The notes: a model not told the origin generated them from the letters alone. A DNA stretch of 64,000 bases from Janthinobacterium lividum (GCF_034424625.1 NZ_CP139976.1:186001-250000), one strand, 5' to 3'; positions 17,728-26,766 are shown, counted from the first letter of the stretch. A program made the numbers and translations.

Positions 17728-18807
17728 CTAGCAGACGGCCGGCTCCAACAAGGTCAGGGTTTGCCGATCCGCATCCAGGGTCGCCAATATGCCCATCGGT
17801 ATCGTGAACTGGTGGCGGATGTGGCCAAACGAGTAGCCGCTGACAGCCGGCACGCGTAAAGGCTGCAAATGCTGGTCCAGGGTGGCATCGAGGGTCAGCG
17901 CGGTGTCGCCCTCGGCCGCCTCGCAATGCTCGAAGATGCCCAGCATCAAGGCCGCAGCCTTGTTGAACCCCACGGACAGGTCGAGCTGGCACAGCATCCT
18001 GTCGATGCGGTAGGGCACTTCATTGATTTCTTCGAGGAACAAAATATGCTTGCGGAAATCGGCCGCATACGGCGTGCCCGCCAGCGCGCTGACCATGCAC
18101 AGGTTGCCCCCCGTCAAGCGACCTGTCGCCTGGCCGCCGTGCACGGTGCGGATGGCGAAGTTGGCGTGCGTCTGCGCGCGGCGGTGATTGTCCAGCGCCA
18201 TCGGGATCGTATAGCTGTCTTGCGGCGTCATCAGCACGTTTTGCAGCTGCGTCACCGTGTAATCGGAAAACGTGGACGAGGCCACGGGGCCGTGGAACGT
18301 CACCAGGCCCGTCTGGCGGCCGATGGCCAGGTGCAGGGCCGTGATGTCGGAATAGCCGATCAGCACTTTCGGATTCGCGCGGATCAAGGCATAGTCGAGC
18401 AGCGCCAGCAGCGAAATGCAGCCGGAGCCGCCGCGGATGGCCCACACGGCCTTGACTTCCGGATCGCGAAACGCCGCGTGCAGGTCGTCCAGGCGCTGCT
18501 GCACCGTGCCCGCATAGTTGCCGTGCACGGCGCGAATATTCGCGCCCAGGCTGGCGCGCAGCCCCAGCGATTCGACATTGCGTACGGCCTTGCCGATGGC
18601 GTCCTCATCCGTAAAACCGCCCGGTGCGATGATGGCGACCAGATCGCCGTTGCGCAGGCGCGCCGGTTTGATCAATGCGTGTTGCTGTTGCATGCGTTTG
18701 CCCTTCCCTTGCGCGGCCGCCGCCCACGCCGGTGTGCCTGCCGCCCCCAAGGTGGCGGCCAGCAAGCCGCCGAAGCGGCGCCGGCTGAGATTGGTCTGAC
18801 TGGACAT
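17728..18807 (-). CDS. LD-carboxypeptidase (peptidase S66) with a Tat signal
   Basis: About 359 residues. The S66 family removes the terminal D-Ala from murein tetrapeptides (LD bond). The nucleophile serine lies in WAIRGGSGC, and further conserved blocks are VLIGYSDITALHLAI, GRLTGGNLCMVSALAGTPY and LFLEEINEVPYRIDRML. Unusually, the N-terminus MSSQTNLSRRRFGGLLAAT is a twin-arginine (Tat) signal followed by AWAAAA, which predicts export. Classical LdcA is cytoplasmic. GGAAAGGG precedes the ATG at 18807. It follows the TonB receptor gene on the same strand. Confidence 0.88.
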   Translation of the reverse strand: MSSQTNLSRRRFGGLLAATLGAAGTPAWAAAAQGKGKRMQQQHALIKPARLRNGDLVAIIAPGGFTDEDAIGKAVRNVESLGLRASLGANIRAVHGNYAGTVQQRLDDLHAAFRDPEVKAVWAIRGGSGCISLLALLDYALIRANPKVLIGYSDITALHLAIGRQTGLVTFHGPVASSTFSDYTVTQLQNVLMTPQDSYTIPMALDNHRRAQTHANFAIRTVHGGQATGRLTGGNLCMVSALAGTPYAADFRKHILFLEEINEVPYRIDRMLCQLDLSVGFNKAAALMLGIFEHCEAAEGDTALTLDATLDQHLQPLRVPAVSGYSFGHIRHQFTIPMGILATLDADRQTLTLLEPAVC

Positions 18808-18896
18808 GCGGCCCTTTCCTGGAATAAAAAACGGCGACGCCAGGCGCCGCCGCACGAGATTAGCATGCCAGCGGGATCACCGCCGGCATGGCCGCC

Positions 18897-21650
18897 TTAC
18901 ATGAACTTGTACTTCAGCTGGAACGACAGCGAACGGCCACGCGGGTCGGCCACGCGCGGGTCCCAGCCGGCGCCCACCACTTCATCCACGTTGTGCGCGG
19001 TGAACGGCGGATCGCGGTCGAACAGGTTCTGGATACCCACGGTAATCGTCGTATTTTTGAAGCCCGTGTACGTGCCCGACAAGTTATACGTGGTGTAGCT
19101 GGACACATCCGGCTTGAAGCCTGGCGGCGGCGTACCCTTGCCGCCATTCGGTACCTGGTCCTTGTAGCCCGACGAAAAGCTCTGGATCAGCAAGCCGCTC
19201 CAGTCGCCGCGCGACACGCCGAAGCTGGCGTTGTGTTTCCAGCGCAGGTACAGGTCGCGCGTATAAAACTTGCCGACCAGTTCCTGGTATTCCTGGCCTT
19301 GATATTCCGCGAACTTGAAGCTGTCCATATACGTGCCGTCCAGGGTCGCCGTCCATTTCGCGTCCTGGATCTTGCCCTCGCCGCGCAAGCCCACGTCGAG
19401 GCCGCGCACGCGGCTGCCTGCCGCATTGATCCAGCCCGCCTGCACGTACTCGATGGTGCCGTCCGGATTGCGGTGGATGTACTGGTTCAGTGCCTGGTAG
19501 TTGGTCAGCACGATTTGCGGCGTGCGGTTCAGGATGCGATCCTTGGTATTGATGGCCCAGTAGTCGAACGAGGCCGAATATCCCTTGAATGGCTCGATGA
19601 CAAAACCGACGCTGCCCTGCTTCGACGTTTCCGGCTTCAGGTTCGTGTTGCCACCCGTCTTGTAGTCGAGGCGGTCGATGGCGCAGTACTCGGGCACGCC
19701 CGGATGCTTGGCGCAGCCTTCCTGGTCGATCACGCCGTTCGGCAATTCCTGGCTCAGCGAACCGGAGTACAGCTGCTGGAAGCTTGGCGCGAGGAAACCC
19801 TTGCTGGCCGAACCACGGAACAGCAGGAAATCGGTTGGCTGGTAACGGAAAGCCACTTTCGGATTTGTCGTCGCGCCCACCAGGCTGTAATCATCGCGGC
19901 GGATGGCCAGCTGCATTTCCAGGTCCTTCGTGACCGGCACCAGCAATTCGGCATACACGGCCTTGACGGTACGGCTGGCATCTTTCAATGCGGCATTGCC
20001 TGGCGCCAGCAGGATCTGGATGGCGTCGACATCTTGCCCGAAGCTGTAACCTTCGCGGCGCAAGTCAAAACCGGCTGCCATGGCCAGCGCACCGGCCGGC
20101 AGCTGGAACAGCTCGCCCGAGACGGAACCGTCGATCTGCGTCAGGGTCGTCTTGCCATGTTGGAAGTCGCCACGGAACTTGGTCGATTCGATCAATTGCT
20201 TGGCCGCTTCCGTCTGGCTCTGGCCGGCGCCCACCCATGGATTGATGATGCCGCTGGCCAATGCCGCGTACAGCTTGTCCGTATAGGAATAGCCATCCGT
20301 CAGCTTGGTCTTGGTACTGCTTTCGGCGCGCGAAATGCCGGCCTTGTAATCCCACTTGCCAAAGTTCCCCTCAAAGCCCACCAGCACGCGGGCATTGTCG
20401 GTGGTGTTTTCCTGCGTGCGGTTGCCCACGTCATTGGCGCGCCATTTGTAGGAAATCGGCTTGGTCTTGTCGAACGAGGGGATGTAGGCCGACAGGTCCT
20501 GGTAGTACGCGCCACCGACCGGATACAGATTCTTGTTGGCGACAGTCGCCTGCACCTGCATCGGCGTCAAGATGGCCGTGGCCTTGGTGCGCGAACCGAG
20601 CACCTCGACGAACATGCGGTGGTCGGGCGCCAGCTGGAACGTACCGCGCGACAACAGATTGGCCCGTTCGACGGGGAATTGCAGCACATAGTCGGCGCCA
20701 TAGTCGTAGGCGCAGGAATATTTGGTGCGCAGCGGCGAGGTCACGTCTTTCCACAGCTCCGTCTGGTACTGCGACATGCCGGCGATGCTGTCGCACTTGC
20801 CCTGGAAGCTCAGCGGATTGGCTTGCAGGTATTTATTCGCATCGCCGGGCAGCTGGAACGAGGCGCCCAGCGCCGTGCCGGCACCCGCCATCTGGTTGGC
20901 GAACGGCGTGCCCGTGGTGTCGGGCGACAAGCCGCGGCCCGGCTGGTAGCCGTTGACGAAGGAGCGGTCGCTGCCATTCAGGCGCTGCGCCTTGTCGACG
21001 GTCAGGCTGGCCATGATGTTATAGCGATCGCTTTCCAGCGAGCCCGTGCCGGCCAGCAGCGAGGCGCGGCGCGTGGCGCCGCCGCCTGCCTGCGTGTCGT
21101 TGGTGGAGACGGACGCTTCCACGCCGCTGTAATTGGTTTTCAGAATGAAATTGATCACGCCGCCGATGGCGTCCGTGCCGTAGATGGCCGAGGCACCATC
21201 CTTGAGAATTTCCACGCGCGAAATCGCGCCCAGCGGTATCGAGTTCAGGTCGACCGACTTGCCGCTGGCGCCATGCGTGGCGATGCGGCGGCCGTTCAAC
21301 AGCACCAGGGTGCTCGATGGACCGAGGCCGCGCAGCGAGGCGAACGAGGCGCCGCCGCTGACCCTGTCGGCATCCGCGCCAAACACGTTATTGCCCGAAG
21401 TCATGTTATCGGCGCCCGTGCCATTCGCCGACAGGGTACGCACCAGTTGCTCGGTCGTCGTGATGCCCTGCTTTTCGATCTGTTCAAACGAAATGACTTG
21501 CACCGGCAACGCGCCTTCCTTGGCGACGCGTTTGATGCTGCTGCCCGTGACTTCGACCCGTTGCATTGCTGGCGCCGCCGCTTCCTGTGCCATCACCGGC
21601 CCCACCACCCCCATCAATGCCACCAATTGCGCTAGCTTCTTCAATTTCAC
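18897..21650 (-). CDS. TonB-dependent outer-membrane receptor
   Basis: A 917-residue protein. The start is a GTG at 21650 with GGAGAG 5 bases upstream. It begins VKLKKLAQLVALMGVVGPVMAQ, a good signal peptide. The plug domain spans about residues 35-155 (VEVTGSSIKRVAKEGALPVQVISFEQIEKQG, TLVLLNGRRIATHGASG, VDLNSIPLGAISRVEILKDGASAIYGTDAIGGVINFI). The rest is a beta-barrel ending in FQLKYKFM, a terminal aromatic typical of outer-membrane barrels. It imports an unknown ligand using TonB energy. No STN domain is present. The neighbours (peptide-binding protein, LD-carboxypeptidase) and a shared promoter motif hint at peptide or muropeptide uptake. Confidence 0.92.
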   Translation of the reverse strand: MKLKKLAQLVALMGVVGPVMAQEAAAPAMQRVEVTGSSIKRVAKEGALPVQVISFEQIEKQGITTTEQLVRTLSANGTGADNMTSGNNVFGADADRVSGGASFASLRGLGPSSTLVLLNGRRIATHGASGKSVDLNSIPLGAISRVEILKDGASAIYGTDAIGGVINFILKTNYSGVEASVSTNDTQAGGGATRRASLLAGTGSLESDRYNIMASLTVDKAQRLNGSDRSFVNGYQPGRGLSPDTTGTPFANQMAGAGTALGASFQLPGDANKYLQANPLSFQGKCDSIAGMSQYQTELWKDVTSPLRTKYSCAYDYGADYVLQFPVERANLLSRGTFQLAPDHRMFVEVLGSRTKATAILTPMQVQATVANKNLYPVGGAYYQDLSAYIPSFDKTKPISYKWRANDVGNRTQENTTDNARVLVGFEGNFGKWDYKAGISRAESSTKTKLTDGYSYTDKLYAALASGIINPWVGAGQSQTEAAKQLIESTKFRGDFQHGKTTLTQIDGSVSGELFQLPAGALAMAAGFDLRREGYSFGQDVDAIQILLAPGNAALKDASRTVKAVYAELLVPVTKDLEMQLAIRRDDYSLVGATTNPKVAFRYQPTDFLLFRGSASKGFLAPSFQQLYSGSLSQELPNGVIDQEGCAKHPGVPEYCAIDRLDYKTGGNTNLKPETSKQGSVGFVIEPFKGYSASFDYWAINTKDRILNRTPQIVLTNYQALNQYIHRNPDGTIEYVQAGWINAAGSRVRGLDVGLRGEGKIQDAKWTATLDGTYMDSFKFAEYQGQEYQELVGKFYTRDLYLRWKHNASFGVSRGDWSGLLIQSFSSGYKDQVPNGGKGTPPPGFKPDVSSYTTYNLSGTYTGFKNTTITVGIQNLFDRDPPFTAHNVDEVVGAGWDPRVADPRGRSLSFQLKYKFM

Positions 21651-21675
21651 GGGTCTCTCCTTTATTTGGGCAATC

Positions 21676-21689
21676 GAAACTTGAGTTCT
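21676..21689. promoter_or_regulatory. Palindrome in the leader of the TonB receptor gene
   Basis: CTTGAGTTCTCAAG is made of CTTGAG and its inverted copy around TT. It lies about 26 bases upstream of the GTG start and could be an operator or a leader hairpin. There is no further support. Confidence 0.3.
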
Positions 21690-21806
21690 CAAGTCAGGCT
21701 GTTTTTTCACGTCGCAACTGTCTGTCTCGCAGTACATTTTTTTATGACATTTGCGCATGACTTTATTTGTTTTCATTTTCAGAGTAGCGCGATGCATCCG
21801 GGCCCA

Positions 21807-21843
21807 GCCAATGAAAAATGCTTTCCTAACCATAACTTTTTGG
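21807..21843 (-). promoter_or_regulatory. Bipartite promoter motif upstream of the TonB receptor, copy 1
   Basis: On the plus strand it reads GCCAATGAAAA, 14 variable bases, then ATAACTTTTTGG. The same two blocks with the same 14-base gap occur at 23759-23795, upstream of the peptide-binding protein. All 23 fixed positions are identical between the copies. This points to one regulator (or one promoter class) driving both genes. Confidence 0.75.
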
Positions 21844-21869
21844 AATGAATGCCCTTTTCAGTGACATGG

Positions 21870-23678
21870 TCACTTGCCTGCGGGGCTAGCCCTGCTTTTA
21901 TCCACGTCCAGATAGCGCCAGGACGTGAATTCCACGGGGTGGCGCCTGTAGTTTTTTAGCCACGGTTGTTGCAGGTCGGCAGAGATGGGATGCGTCAGCA
22001 ATACCCACGGCGTGTAGGCGTGGATCAGCTGAAACAGGTCGAAGTACAGACTGCGTCGGCGCGGCGTATCGGATAGCAGGCGCGCCTCCTCATAGCGTTT
22101 ATTGTAATCGGGCAAATTGAAGCGGGCATAGTTGGCGCGGCCAACGTTGCCGCCATACAACAATTGCATAAAGTTATCGCCATCGGGGAAGTCGGCGATC
22201 CAGTTGGTTTCGAACATCTGCACCTTGCCAAGGCGCGACGCCTTGATGATTTCCGTCTTCTTGTCGCTCTTGAACTCCACGCGCACGCCGATGGCGTTCA
22301 GGTTGCGGCGCCACAATTCATCGCGCAAGCGTCCCACCGTGCTCGGTTCCGTGTGCATGGTGAGCAGCAAGGGTATGCCGTCCGGCCGGGTGCGGAAACC
22401 ATCGGGACCTGCCTTGTAGCCGAAGCGGTCCAGCAGGGCGCGCGCCAGCACGGGATCGTAGCCGACGGGGCTGCGGTAGTGCTTGTCGTAACCGAGCACA
22501 TTTGGCGGCAGCGGCGACTGGGCTGGCAAGGCCAGGCCTTTTTTGAGCAAGGCGATATCTTCGCGGCTGTTGTAGCTGAGGGCGATGGCGCGCCGCAGGG
22601 CCAGCTTGTCCTTGCTGGTGCCGCCCAGTACGGGATCGTCCATATTCATCCACATGTAATACGTCTGCAGCACGGGAAAGCGCGTCAGCTGCAGACCCTT
22701 GGCAAGCAATGCCGGTTTCAGCGCGCCATTTTCCAGCACCATGTCCGTCATCGACTCCGGCACTTGTTCCAGGTAGTCGAATTCGCCTTTCAGGAAACCC
22801 AGCATGCGCGATTGATATTCCTCGACGATGCGCACCTCGATGCGCTCGACCAGCGGTAATTGCTTGCCTTCCAGCGCGGTGGCAATGGTACGCGCCTCCA
22901 GCGGCAAGGCGGCCAGCGCCTTGGCCTGCGTATGGAACACGGTGGCACGGAAAGTCGGGTTGGCTTGCAGCACAATCTTGTCGCTGCGTTTCCATTCCTT
23001 CACCAGGAACGGCCCCGTGCCGACGGGGTGATTACCGATCTGCCCTGCCGCCGGGTACGCTTCAGCCACTTCGCGCGCCACCACCGCTGTCGCCGGCATC
23101 GCCAGGTAAAACAGGAAGTTCGGATCGACGCCGTTCAGGCGGATGCGCAGGGTGTATTTGTCCAGCGCCTGCAGGCCGGCGATCGGCGTGTCATAGCTGA
23201 ATTTTGTTTTCAGGGCCGCATCGCCCACCAGCTTGTCTTCCAGCAAGAACAACCACGGCGACTTCAGGCTGGGGTCATACAGCCGCGTCAAGCTGTACAC
23301 ATAATCCTGCGCCGTCACTTCGCGCGGCTGGCCCTTGAAAGCGGGATCGGGTGTAAAGAAAATGCCGGGCTGCAAGTGAAAGATATACGTGCGTCCGCCA
23401 TCTTCCACGCTCGGCAAGCCGCGCGCCGTGTTGCCCTGCAGCTGCACCGGGCGCGCCAGGTAATCGTAGCGCAAGAGCGGGTCGAAAATGTTTTCCATCA
23501 AGTTCAGGCTGGCCAGGTCCGATGCCACGGCCGGGTCCAGGCCCGTCTCGCTGGTGCTCAAAAACAAGTGCAGGGTCTTGCCGGCGCGGGTGGCATCGGC
23601 GGTGGCATGGGCCGGCACAGTCAAAAGCGTCAACAGGGCCAGGCCGGCGGCGCAGGCGGTTTTGCGTAAAAACATCAT
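21870..23678 (-). CDS. Peptide/oligopeptide ABC transporter substrate-binding protein (SBP_bac_5)
   Basis: About 602 residues. It has a signal peptide (residues 1-27, ending AHATAD), so it is periplasmic. The family-5 binding-protein fold is shown by TLHLFLSTSETGLDPAVASDLASLNLMENIFDPLLRYDY, the middle block NHPVGTGPFLVKEWKRSDKIVLQANP, and the C-terminal NWIADFPDGDNFMQLLYGGNVGRANYARF. No permease or ATPase genes are adjacent, so it is an orphan in this window. The start MMFLRK (23678, or 23675) is set by the signal peptide. The longer in-frame extension is not protein-like. Confidence 0.88.
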   Translation of the reverse strand: MMFLRKTACAAGLALLTLLTVPAHATADATRAGKTLHLFLSTSETGLDPAVASDLASLNLMENIFDPLLRYDYLARPVQLQGNTARGLPSVEDGGRTYIFHLQPGIFFTPDPAFKGQPREVTAQDYVYSLTRLYDPSLKSPWLFLLEDKLVGDAALKTKFSYDTPIAGLQALDKYTLRIRLNGVDPNFLFYLAMPATAVVAREVAEAYPAAGQIGNHPVGTGPFLVKEWKRSDKIVLQANPTFRATVFHTQAKALAALPLEARTIATALEGKQLPLVERIEVRIVEEYQSRMLGFLKGEFDYLEQVPESMTDMVLENGALKPALLAKGLQLTRFPVLQTYYMWMNMDDPVLGGTSKDKLALRRAIALSYNSREDIALLKKGLALPAQSPLPPNVLGYDKHYRSPVGYDPVLARALLDRFGYKAGPDGFRTRPDGIPLLLTMHTEPSTVGRLRDELWRRNLNAIGVRVEFKSDKKTEIIKASRLGKVQMFETNWIADFPDGDNFMQLLYGGNVGRANYARFNLPDYNKRYEEARLLSDTPRRRSLYFDLFQLIHAYTPWVLLTHPISADLQQPWLKNYRRHPVEFTSWRYLDVDKSRASPAGK

Positions 23679-23758
23679 CAGTGATCCAGTGCAGACAAAG
23701 GTAAGGAACAGCGCTAAGCGACAGGCATCCCCCACACTACGCGGGCAAGCGACGGGGC

Positions 23759-23795
23759 GCCAATGAAAACAGGCTGCCAGCTTATAACTTTTTGG
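23759..23795 (-). promoter_or_regulatory. Bipartite promoter motif upstream of the peptide-binding protein, copy 2
   Basis: GCCAATGAAAA-N14-ATAACTTTTTGG, identical in both blocks and in spacing to 21807-21843. It lies 81 bases upstream of the start at 23678. On the coding strand the order is CCAAAAAGTTAT, 14 bases, TTTTCATTGGC. Confidence 0.75.
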
Positions 23796-23892
23796 CATGC
23801 GATTGCTGCATTCTTTCATCAACTCGTATCGGGCTACCCCTATACTTTGTTTGCAGACATTTTTCACTCCCGACACACAGAACTGATCGCAT

Positions 23893-25131
23893 ATGGCACT
23901 TAATTACATCTGGTCCGGCTTTTTCCTCGTTGGCTTCCTGGCCGCAGTGCTGCAGTGGCTGTTTCTCGGCGATACCGATATCTTCAAGCGCATCATCGAT
24001 GGCACCTTCGAGACAGCACGCATGGGCGTGATGGATATTGCTCTGCCGCTGGCCGGCGTGATGACCTTATGGCTCGGCATCATGAACATCGGCGAAAAGG
24101 CGGGCATCGTCGGCTGGCTGGCGAAAGTGATTGCCCCCTTCTTTTCGCGCATCTTCCCGGAAATTCCGAAAGACCACCCGGCCACAGGCCACATGGTGAT
24201 GAATTTCTCGGCCAACCTGCTGGGCCTGGACAATGCAGCCACGCCGTTCGGCTTGAAAGCCATGGAAAGCCTGCAAACCTTGAACCCGAACAAGGAAGAG
24301 GCGACGAATGCGCAAATCATGTTTTTGGTACTGCACACCTCGGGCCTGACCCTGATTCCGCTGGCCATCATGGCGCAGCGCTCCATCCTCGGCGCGGCAG
24401 ACCCGTCCGACATCTTTATCCCCTGCATGATCGCCACCTATGTGGCCACCATGGTCGGCATCATCACGGTCTCCATCAAGCAACGCATCAACTTGCTCAA
24501 CCGGGTCGTGCTGGGCTGGATGGGCGGCATGACGAGCGCCATCGTCGCCATGATCTGGTACTTTACGCAATACCTGACGAAACAGGAAATCGAGCTGGTG
24601 TCCAAAGTGGTCAGCAACCTGGTATTGATCAGCGTGATTGCCATATTTATTATTGGCGCGCTGCGCAAGAAGGTGAACGTGTACGACGCCTTCATCGAAG
24701 GAGCAAAAGGCGGCATCCAGACCTCGATCACCGTGATTCCCTACCTGGTCGGCATGCTGGTAGCCATCAGCGTGATCCGCAATGCGGGCGTGTTCAATTT
24801 CCTGATGAGCGGCATGAACTGGTTCTTCGCCAACCTGGGTATCAATACGGACTTCGTGCCCGCCCTGCCGACCGCCATGATGAAGCCGCTCAGCGGCTCC
24901 GGCTCGAAGGCCATGATGATCGATGCCATGAATACCTACGGTGTCGACTCATTCGTCGGCCGCCTGGCCTGCGTCTTCCAGGGCTCGGCCGACACCACCT
25001 TCTATATCGTGGCCCTGTATTTCGGTTCCGTCGGCATCCGCAAGACGCGCTATGCCATCACGGCCGGCCTGATCGCGGATCTGGCTGGCGTGATTACCGC
25101 CGTCTTCGTTGCCTACGTCTTTTTCCACTAA
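23893..25131 (+). CDS. SpmA-SpmB fusion, nucleoside-recognition (Gate) domain membrane protein
   Basis: A 412-residue polytopic membrane protein. The N-terminal half resembles SpmA (LGIMNIGEKAGIVGWLAKVIAPFFSRIFPEIP, NFSANLLGLDNAATPFGLKAMESL). The C-terminal half resembles SpmB (GGIQTSITVIPYLVGMLVAISVIRNAGVF, ALPTAMMKPLSGSGSKAMMIDAMNTYG, FQGSADTTFYIVALYFGSVGIRK). In Bacillus spmA-spmB are co-transcribed with a dacB and affect spore cortex crosslinking. Here the fusion precedes dacB by 8 bases in a non-sporulating lineage. It probably moves a small molecule linked to cell-wall metabolism (inference). Confidence 0.88.
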   Translation: MALNYIWSGFFLVGFLAAVLQWLFLGDTDIFKRIIDGTFETARMGVMDIALPLAGVMTLWLGIMNIGEKAGIVGWLAKVIAPFFSRIFPEIPKDHPATGHMVMNFSANLLGLDNAATPFGLKAMESLQTLNPNKEEATNAQIMFLVLHTSGLTLIPLAIMAQRSILGAADPSDIFIPCMIATYVATMVGIITVSIKQRINLLNRVVLGWMGGMTSAIVAMIWYFTQYLTKQEIELVSKVVSNLVLISVIAIFIIGALRKKVNVYDAFIEGAKGGIQTSITVIPYLVGMLVAISVIRNAGVFNFLMSGMNWFFANLGINTDFVPALPTAMMKPLSGSGSKAMMIDAMNTYGVDSFVGRLACVFQGSADTTFYIVALYFGSVGIRKTRYAITAGLIADLAGVITAVFVAYVFFH

Positions 25132-25139
25132 GGAGCACC

Positions 25140-26642
25140 ATGTTACGTCCTGTTCTGATGGCTGCGCTGTTGGCGGGTCTGGGCCTGTCGACCGCCCACG
25201 CGCAATTGCCCGAATCCGTCAGCCTGCTGCTGCGCAGCGCAAATATTCCGGAAGACGCCATGGGCGCCATCGTCTTGCGCGGCAACGCCACCGTGCTGTC
25301 ACATGGGGCCGAGCGCAGCATGCAGCCCGCGTCCACCATGAAGCTGGTGACGACGGCCGTGGGCCTGGAGCAGCTGGGCCCCATCTTTCGCGGCCGCACG
25401 GAGTTGCGCACCAGCGCCGATGTCATCAATGGCGTGCTGAAGGGCGACTTGATCCTGCGCGGCGGCGCCGACACGGATTTCAATGCGGACGTACTCGCAC
25501 ACATGCTGCAAACCCTGCGTAACCAGGGCATCGTCAAAATCAAGGGTGATTTGATCCTCGACCGCCAGCTGTTCCAGCCGGCCCGGCCCGATATCGGCGC
25601 AGCACCTTTCGACGAATCCGCCGAATTCCGCTACAACGTCATTCCCGATGCATTATTGCTGAACACCAATCTGCTCGATATCAACATGAACTCGACGGAG
25701 CGGCAATTGAGCATCCTGATGCAGCCGCCGCTCGAAAATGTCAGCATCACGAGCGACATGAAACTGGTCAAGGGCAGTTGCGCCAGATGGGAAGACGGCT
25801 GGCGCCCGCCCGAATACCGGCGCGATGCGAACGGCAAGCTGCAGGTGATTCTGCACGGCACCTTCCCGCAAAATTGCAGCAAGGCCACCAGCATCAACGT
25901 GCTCGACCGCAACGATTATGCGGACCGTTTGTTCCGTGCCACCTGGAAACGCCTGGGCGGCACGATCACGGGCACGGTGCGCGAAGCGCCGGCAACAGGC
26001 TTGCCGCCAACGGCCGAACCCGTCGGCACGCGCATGCTGGCCGACCACGTGGCGCGCGCCTTGCCCGAGGTCTTGCGCGATATCAACAAGACCTCCGACA
26101 ACACCCTGGCCCGTACTTTGTTCCTGAGCCTGGGCAGTTTGCAGAGCGATGGCTGGTTAGGCAGCCGCCCCGTCGCCATGGCGGTGCCGGAAGACACGGC
26201 CAGCCGGGCACGGCAAGTCATCCAGGAATGGTTCCAGCGGCACAATATCGATACCCAAGGCATGCTGGTCGACAATGGTTCCGGCTTGTCGCGCACGGGA
26301 CGCATTGCGCCAGCGCAAATGGCCGGCGTCTTGCAGGCGATGCAGCAAAGTCCGTGGGCGCCCGAGTTCCAGTCCAGCCTGCCCATCGTCGCGCTGGACG
26401 GCACCATGCGCAAGCGCCTGTTGAACAGCCCGGCCGCCGCGCGGGCCCGCATCAAGACGGGAACGTTGAAGAATGTCGTCGCCATCGCCGGCTATGTGCC
26501 CGACGCCAACAACCAACTGTGCGTGGTGGTCGCCATGATCAATAGCGACCTGGTGGGCAATGGTAATGGCCGCGCAGCGGTCGATGCGCTGATTGAATGG
26601 GTCGCCAGGAGCGGCGCCACGCCGGTAGTGGCCGGCCAATAA
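25140..26642 (+). CDS. dacB: D-alanyl-D-alanine carboxypeptidase/endopeptidase (PBP4, peptidase S13)
   Basis: A 500-residue exported penicillin-binding protein that trims or cleaves murein crosslinks. It has a signal peptide (residues 1-21, STAHA). The active-site triad motifs are S65-T-M-K68 (QPASTMKLV), S-D-N (NKTSDNTLARTLF) and K-T-G (RIKTGTLKNVVAIAGYV), as in the S13 family. AAGGAG precedes the ATG at 25140. Only 8 bases separate it from the SpmA-SpmB gene, so they form an operon. A hairpin terminator follows its stop. The much longer in-frame extension upstream is a shadow of the preceding gene. Confidence 0.94.
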   Translation: MLRPVLMAALLAGLGLSTAHAQLPESVSLLLRSANIPEDAMGAIVLRGNATVLSHGAERSMQPASTMKLVTTAVGLEQLGPIFRGRTELRTSADVINGVLKGDLILRGGADTDFNADVLAHMLQTLRNQGIVKIKGDLILDRQLFQPARPDIGAAPFDESAEFRYNVIPDALLLNTNLLDINMNSTERQLSILMQPPLENVSITSDMKLVKGSCARWEDGWRPPEYRRDANGKLQVILHGTFPQNCSKATSINVLDRNDYADRLFRATWKRLGGTITGTVREAPATGLPPTAEPVGTRMLADHVARALPEVLRDINKTSDNTLARTLFLSLGSLQSDGWLGSRPVAMAVPEDTASRARQVIQEWFQRHNIDTQGMLVDNGSGLSRTGRIAPAQMAGVLQAMQQSPWAPEFQSSLPIVALDGTMRKRLLNSPAAARARIKTGTLKNVVAIAGYVPDANNQLCVVVAMINSDLVGNGNGRAAVDALIEWVARSGATPVVAGQ

Positions 26643-26654
26643 AACCAAGAAGAA

Positions 26655-26681
26655 GGCAGCGCGCAGCGCTGCCTTTTTTTT
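26655..26681 (+). terminator. Rho-independent terminator of dacB
   Basis: GGCAGCGC (26655-26662) and GCGCTGCC (26666-26673) form a perfect 8-base stem with a GCA loop, followed by eight T. Confidence 0.92.
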
Positions 26682-26702
26682 CGCCTGCTGAACCGAACCA
26701 CC

Positions 26703-26766
26703 GGGGTCAGACCCTCCACACCGCCAACGCCAGATTCGATGCCAACGCGCGAGGGGGTCTGACCCC
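26703..26766. repeat. Inverted repeat GGGGTCAGACCC ... GGGTCTGACCCC
   Basis: Two 12-base blocks, themselves nearly palindromic, face each other across 40 bases. The element lies between dacB and the rRNA terminator, with no gene in it. The shape suggests a dispersed REP-like element. Confidence 0.6.

Noticed and set aside
18888..21635. A 915-codon plus-strand frame opposite the TonB receptor
   Set aside because: Antisense shadow. The opposite strand has complete plug and barrel motifs and a good GTG start.
23955..25139. In-frame extension of dacB upstream to 23955
   Set aside because: It lies within the SpmA-SpmB gene in another frame and reads as low-quality sequence. The signal peptide fixes the start at 25140.
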